Origin: Acanthopleura granulata
Lineage: Eukaryota > Mollusca > Polyplacophora > Chitonida > Chitonidae
Direction of reading: 5' to 3'
DNA length: 64,000 nt
Assembly (NCBI GenBank): GCA_016165875.1
Contig: JABBOT010000016.1
Span: 4,296,230-4,360,229, forward strand
Shown here piece after piece: positions 58,290 to 64,000 of this stretch (its first letter is position 1; each line of letters opens with the position of its first letter). The notes beneath the pieces were generated by a model that was not told where the DNA came from, did not search any database, and saw only the letters and a program-made list of their open reading frames with translations. A program made the position numbers and the translations under genes.

Positions 58290-60249
58290 CTGAAACAACA
58301 GCAACATGATTGGTTTAAATTTATTCGATTGTCGTTTAACTCCATGCTCACAAATTTCTTACTTTTCCGATCATGTTGATCATTTTTGTGTGTTTATTTA
58401 ATTTATTTATCTAATAATGCCTCGATCAAGAAGTTTTTCTTGTTGATCCACCAACTAGCTTAACAAAGTGCAAGAGCACAGAAACTCTGAATAAAGAAAT
58501 GTAACGCATGGTTGACGTTCTCGATATTTCGACTAAGTTTTACTTGTCATCTTCAGGAGAAGTTTTTTCACTTATACAATGGCAGTAAGATTTATGAGAG
58601 TTGGAAAAGCACAGGCCTCTGGCAAGTTACTGAAGAACTTTCCCACAGGTGACATACAAACACGCACATCATACTGCTTGATTAAGGTGTGTCAGACAAA
58701 CGGCCAGATAAAATCAAGAACCTCATTAAGTCAGGCAAACTGATCTTTTCTCACAGTGTATTTGTTTTAGTTGCATTTTTTTTTTCCTTATTCTTTTGGA
58801 GGAATTATAATGCCACATGTACATGTAAGTCATAAAAAGAACAATAAATCTGTTATTTTGGTTGTGTAACCTCTGAAAAGTCAGAAGCTTTCATTTTGCC
58901 TGCCCTACATTTAATGAGAATATTTTAACTAGGCTTATATGTGTAAGTCCAAAATAATCAATCATTATACCTGTACAAAGCCACACTCATTTCCCTGCGC
59001 GCTTACAACGTGATTATTTTCACCTTTTGCCCAACTATGCACTTTTCCAAAACTAAACAATGCAAAAATATTTTAAAAAACAAAAACAAAAACAAAAAAA
59101 ACGTTAGGCAGATAAAGTCGGGATAAATGGTATCAGGAAACAAGTAATTTATTTACATGGGCCTAATATCTTCCTGTAGAGAAGGAATCAACGGTCAAAA
59201 ACCTCGGATGAAAAGACTTCTTGCCAAACAGTGAAAGTGTTTACCTATTTCAGTACAGGTATATTTAGATTTCCTGGTATTAAGACTTCCATGTTAAATA
59301 ACAAGACGCTGTGTGGTTGCAACCCATCACAACACAGTCTGTGTGTTTGTTAACTTGTCTACTGTAAGCAGAAACATGTAGACCCGAAACTGAGAGGCTA
59401 AGGGAAAAAATGTCACAGGTTATAGTACAGCTGGATGCATTTAAGTGCAATACACATACTGGATTACTGAAGTAAACTTTTTGGAGTAAACGACACAAAA
59501 CATGTAAATGTACAGCTAGCACTACTATTCATTTATTTATAATCTATTCTTTGCATTATTTAAACTGATACCAACCACAGCGACCAGTTTGTGAAGTTCA
59601 AAAAAAAAAAAAAAAATTTACTTTTATGACAATTTGTGACTCTCTGACTTCAGTGAATTGCCATAATATTCTTGTGTAACAATATAAAGTTTTCATGCTT
59701 CAAATCTAAGATTCAAATTTTCCCAGCTTTCATTACTTTAATGCAGACAACTATTTCCTCTTATCCAATGTATAGAATACATTAGGAGTTTGCTATAATG
59801 CAAACATATTCTCTAAGCAAGCGATGATGTAGAAATGATGACAGCCGGTGACTCTCAGTCTGTTGTCACTCATATTTTAAAGCTTTTGTCATACAATGGT
59901 CACTGTGATTCTTTACTTTTTTTGTTTTCTTGCATCCTGGACATTGATCAAACTCAAAAAACTCCAAATGTCACTCTATATTTTTGAGAGGCGAATTGTG
60001 TTTGGCTGTGCTCATAGTATAATCCCTTTCTGCATTAGCCATGACGATGAAGGCTAAAAATGACCACAGATGTATGTGTAGACTTTCTAATTTCACACAG
60101 GAGTGAGCTAGGTTTCCAGTAGCTGGACACTACCCCACCACTAGTGCTCTTACAGCAGGCTTCTAGTCCAGCAGTCCAAGTCAATGGATATACAGTGACA
60201 ATGGAACCTGTACCAGAATATGTCCTCACTGTACCACAATCACGCAACT

Positions 60250-60535
60250 GCCAAACAAGCCACTGACAAACAACTAGCAAGCCACTAAAAAGTCGGAGAC
60301 AAGCAACAGGCAAGCCACCAACAAGCCACAGGCAATCCCCTGACAAGACAGGCAAGTCCAAAAGCAAGCCACTGACAAGCCACAGGAAAGCCACTGACAA
60401 GCCAGTCTAGCCACAAGCAAGCCACTGACAAGCCACTAACAAGCCACTGTCAAGCCACAAGGAAGCCAGTAAGAAGCCACAGACATCCCAGTAGAAGCCT
60501 CTGGCAAAGTCATTAACAAGCCAGCTTCCAATCAG
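60250..60535. repeat. AAGCCACTGAC-type tandem region
   Basis: More than 20 imperfect 11-12-bp units (CAAGCCACTGACAAGCCAC, with AGGC and AAC variants). A hydrophobic minus-strand open frame here is produced by the repeat. Confidence 0.8.
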
Positions 60536-63474
60536 CTGCCTGTCGACATCTATGTACAGTTTCAGCCTTGCTTCACAACACGGCAGGCAAAGACGATACT
60601 GCCCAGAGATACAGTCTGTGTTAAGCGATCATGTATTATTTGTATGGCCTTCACTGGCTATATATAATCAATGACAATCTAAATGTTACCCAATTACCTG
60701 GAAACTAAGTCTGCAGTTTTCAAACAGACTGCATTTTTTTTTAACCATGCTCTTATTTGTATAAACCAATTAACTCTCCCTTAAACAGGAAGTTGTCTGT
60801 ACTTGGAGCTGAAGCTGCTTCTCACATCTAATAAAGCTGAAACATTTCAAGGTAACACTTTCTACTTGGTAATCTCAGTTTTCCCTTTGTTTTAACTTCA
60901 AGTTACTCTGAACGGGAATATGATTTGCAATGCAGACTTTCAATAAAACAGATAAATGAGGTAAGGTTACGTGATAGGCTCTCGAGCAAATTTACCACCC
61001 AGCCCTAGGGTACCGTGAGACTTTGTGGCATTAGGACAGAAAAAGACATGGCGGCCATCTGACACACGAATATCGCTTATTAACTATTGCTGAGTCAGCA
61101 TATACCGGTACATGTATGTGTTTGTGGTTGTTACTGTAAACGTTAACTTTGAAGTTTTAGAAATTATCTCCGCCCCAGACTTTATGGGGACTTCTTGATG
61201 ACACTCACATGCAAATTGTCTCTAGGTAAATGTAAACAAACTATGAAACTGAATGTCAGTGTGAATGCAACGTGTTCTTCTACCTTTCGTTGTTATTATT
61301 ATTTCATTTTTAGTTCAATTATGAAGAGTCTCCCCGAGATTTTTAAGTTACAAAAGTTAGTCAATGTAACTAACCATCGTGTATGTAGCCATGTGCATAA
61401 CTAAATACGTACATGGTAGTCCAAGAAGCGTGTTAAAGGAAAATTAGAAAAGAAATAAACACAGAAGCTGTTGAAAGTCTCAACTTTACCTTCCGTTTTC
61501 ACCAACACCAAGAAGGATAACTCTAAACTTATTTTCAACCAAGGGAGGGGACTCCGTCAAAGATATTTGATGTCGCAGTGCACTGCAGTCTCAACCTCCC
61601 ACATTCATTAAAATTTATAGACAATGTAAAATAATATGCAACATTACATGAATAAGGAGTAAAATGTAAGCTAACTACAAATCAAGTCAACCTGGTCATC
61701 ATTTTTTTATATAAATTTTACGTACGGTTGTACGGCAGGGGTAGGCCTATACCCCATTAAGGTATGCCTATATGATGATAAGATTACAACATCGTAGGTG
61801 AAATATTCATACAGTGCAAAAACATCCGAAATAATTTTGGTTTCAAAGCACACCAAGTCTTTCCGATTTCATACAGGCTACTTTATATAGGCCACCGTTT
61901 ATATACAATGCCTATATAACATAGGACAAAGGAACTGAGGTACGGGGAGGAGGGGGGTGGGTCCAGACATGCATGCATGTGTAAACATTTCAAAGGCGTT
62001 GTTTGAAAAACGTCCCTAATAGTTCTTTATTTTGTATTCCATGACATTCGTGTGAAGTACAAAGCTGCAACAGCGATAACTGGAATAAAGTCATATTGAG
62101 AGGTTATATCTCTGTCAACATGAGGCACGGCTATTTCTATCGCCCTGTCACGATTTCATATACAGTTGACGCAAATGAATATTATACATGTATATTCTGA
62201 TACCGGTCTGAACAAACATGTATAAAATAGTGATCCTCGCTCAGTGGACAACTGAACAGACATGACTACTCACAATTTTCAGGTTTATATTTCACAACTC
62301 AAAAAGCATGAATTCAAACTATGAAACAATTAATAGGCCTATAGGCATGCATGAGCATGTGACAATGTGTGTACAGCTTTGTCCTTTCCACCTTGTTATT
62401 AATTTTTTTTTTTAGAGGTGGTAATGATCACATGTGAGACGCGATATGTTACGTTAACATATATTTCTAACTTAATTCGACTGTTTTGCAGAAAATGTGA
62501 AAAAAGGTGTACATGGCTTAATGGTCAATGTTGGCCTAAGTGTACGCAATACAATTCTCTACTTTATAGGAGAACGCGTACCCGTTATCTAACGTTCTGT
62601 CCGAACGAAAAAGACTACATATTGTAAAATCTTCTTTGTAAACCGATTTATAATATTTAACAAATGCCTGTTGAATCTGTCAGATAATTAAAAAATATGA
62701 AATTTCTTCTCTTTCTTTCTCTTGAGATTAATAACCAGTTGATTTAATACGTTGTGGTAAAAATCATGTATGCATCAGATGACTTGTAATATCACGTTTG
62801 TCGTCTAATGTTATACTATGACCGACTGGGCGTGTAATGTCGCCATGGTCAGTGAATAACGCTGCACATGTCCCCGTCAACAACAGATTTTTGTCTAAAT
62901 AATATAACGAACAAATGAATGTACATATAGCATATACTTATATCTCGCATATATGGGGGCCTACGTGTATATGTTCAGCCATCCAAACCACAAAGTTTAT
63001 TTGCCACGACTGAATGCAGATAACGCAATTAAATCGCCACTTGAAATGATAGCCTAGGTCACACTTAGGCCGTTTGTTTGTTGTTGTTGTTGTTGTTGCT
63101 TTCATTGAGTTGCATTCATTACTAATGTATTCATATAATTATATGACTGTTGCTTGTGCCAATGGCCTGCTAAAGAACTTTTCATTACCGGTACATATAG
63201 TTGCAAGTTACCGACTAGTGGTTTTCAACCAACGTTGGACTACGAGGCAAATGGCCACTATCTTTAAAGAAATGATAAGCAGGGAAAGGCGGCGACTCCA
63301 AAAATTCGCTGTCCAAATCCGAGACTGAACCCACAGAAAAGTCTGGCGTCTTAGTCAATCGGTCATTATGTATAGATATGCACCTAGCTCCGGGGATATG
63401 CCCGCGATTTCCCCTAACTACAAATACGACAGCGAGTCCCCCGTGCCCTAGGTTTTATGGTAGTAGCACGGACC

Positions 63475-63670
63475 TTTCACGATTGAGGTCGCTGTGAGTT
63501 CAATTGCAGCTCTTGCTCGCTTCCTCTCCTGTCCCTACGTAAGAAGATCTGCCAGCAACCTGTAGATTGTCGTGGGTATACCTTCACGCCAGGGCTGGCC
63601 GCCGTCGTATAAGTGTAATGTTCTTGAGTAAAGTGTAATACACCCATCAAATAAATCAAATAAATAAAAC
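63475..63670 (+). mobile_element. SINE, 5' truncated
   Basis: TTGAGGTCGCTGTGAGTTCA, CTGCCAGCAACCTGTAGATT, CCGCCGTCGTATAAGTGTAA, tail ATCAAATAAATCAAATAAAT. Confidence 0.8.
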
Positions 63671-64000
63671 AACTATTCTTGAGTACCGTGCAAACAAAAT
63701 GGCTAATCGATTTTTTTTTGGCCTATTTTTGTCCAGCTATATACAAGTAAGACTGCCATCATACACGTGAATTGCTCTTAATTCAGTCCTGTGTAAAGAA
63801 AAACACTGTTCAAGGTACAGTACCCGGTTTTACCAATCACACATACAACTGAAATCATACAATGGAAATTTTTTTCTCCAGTACCGAGGTTAATATCGTC
63901 GAAAAATTATCAAGATTGCCGATGCCAGGATTTAAGATTGCTGGCTCGCTGCTGAGGTAATTTATGCAGGAGTTCAAGATCTCCAAATCTGTATCAACAC

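Larger units (their letters stand above)
58290..64000. other. Upstream stretch with no recognised exon
   Basis: I searched this 5.7 kb on the minus strand for a signal-peptide exon ending in phase 1 and for further LDLR-A motifs and found none. It contains an AAGCCACTGAC-type tandem region (about 60250-60530), a GTT microsatellite (63077-63099) and a SINE (63475-63668). It is probably a long first intron or 5' flank. I see no promoter that I could defend. Confidence 0.5.

Noticed and set aside
60035..60400. Hydrophobic minus-strand frame resembling a signal peptide upstream of E1
   Set aside because: The Leu/Val-rich sequence is produced by the AAGCCACTGAC tandem region, and I find no donor that would join it to E1 in phase 1 with confidence.

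Overview
The window lies inside one very large animal gene, read on the minus strand. It is a low-density lipoprotein receptor-related protein whose domain order matches LRP1/LRP1B. I can place 48 consecutive coding exons between 58289 and 1370. Every splice phase joins without a break, giving 7815 nt or 2605 codons. The signal-peptide exon lies off or unseen above 58290. The C-terminal part (rest of the third ligand-binding cluster, last two propellers, transmembrane segment and tail) lies beyond position 1. The organism is an invertebrate, most likely a mollusc. This is inference, based on a tRNA-headed SINE present in more than 20 copies of a type I associate with bivalves and gastropods, together with intron-rich, AT-rich DNA.

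Protein layout, N to C (high to low coordinates): three LDLR class A repeats (58.3-53.1 kb); two EGF modules (52.7-51.7 kb); YWTD propeller 1 (48.9-45.5 kb); EGF; propeller 2 (43.4-39.4 kb); EGF plus the eight-repeat ligand-binding cluster II (38.6-31.3 kb); two EGF modules (30.0-29.4 kb); propeller 3 (28.7-25.3 kb); EGF (20.6 kb); propeller 4 (18.9-16.0 kb); EGF; propeller 5 (14.8-9.9 kb); EGF; propeller 6 (7.8-4.2 kb); EGF plus the first two repeats of cluster III (3.2-1.4 kb). The 2 + 4 propeller arrangement around an eight-repeat cluster is the LRP1 pattern. Such receptors are endocytic and signalling receptors: LDLR-A clusters bind ligands, and the EGF/propeller blocks drive pH-dependent release.

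The introns carry most of the unusual material. There are many SINE copies in both orientations, three families of short elements with terminal inverted repeats, and a fold-back element around a tRNA-like core. Tandem arrays include a 3.3-kb array of 39-bp units, a 22-bp palindrome-rich array and a perfect 5 x 100-bp array. At four separate exon edges a tandem duplication has copied the splice site itself (E8 donor, E13 donor, E29 acceptor, E35 acceptor). One intron has a GC-AG boundary. I saw no second protein gene, functional RNA gene, CRISPR array or prokaryotic feature.
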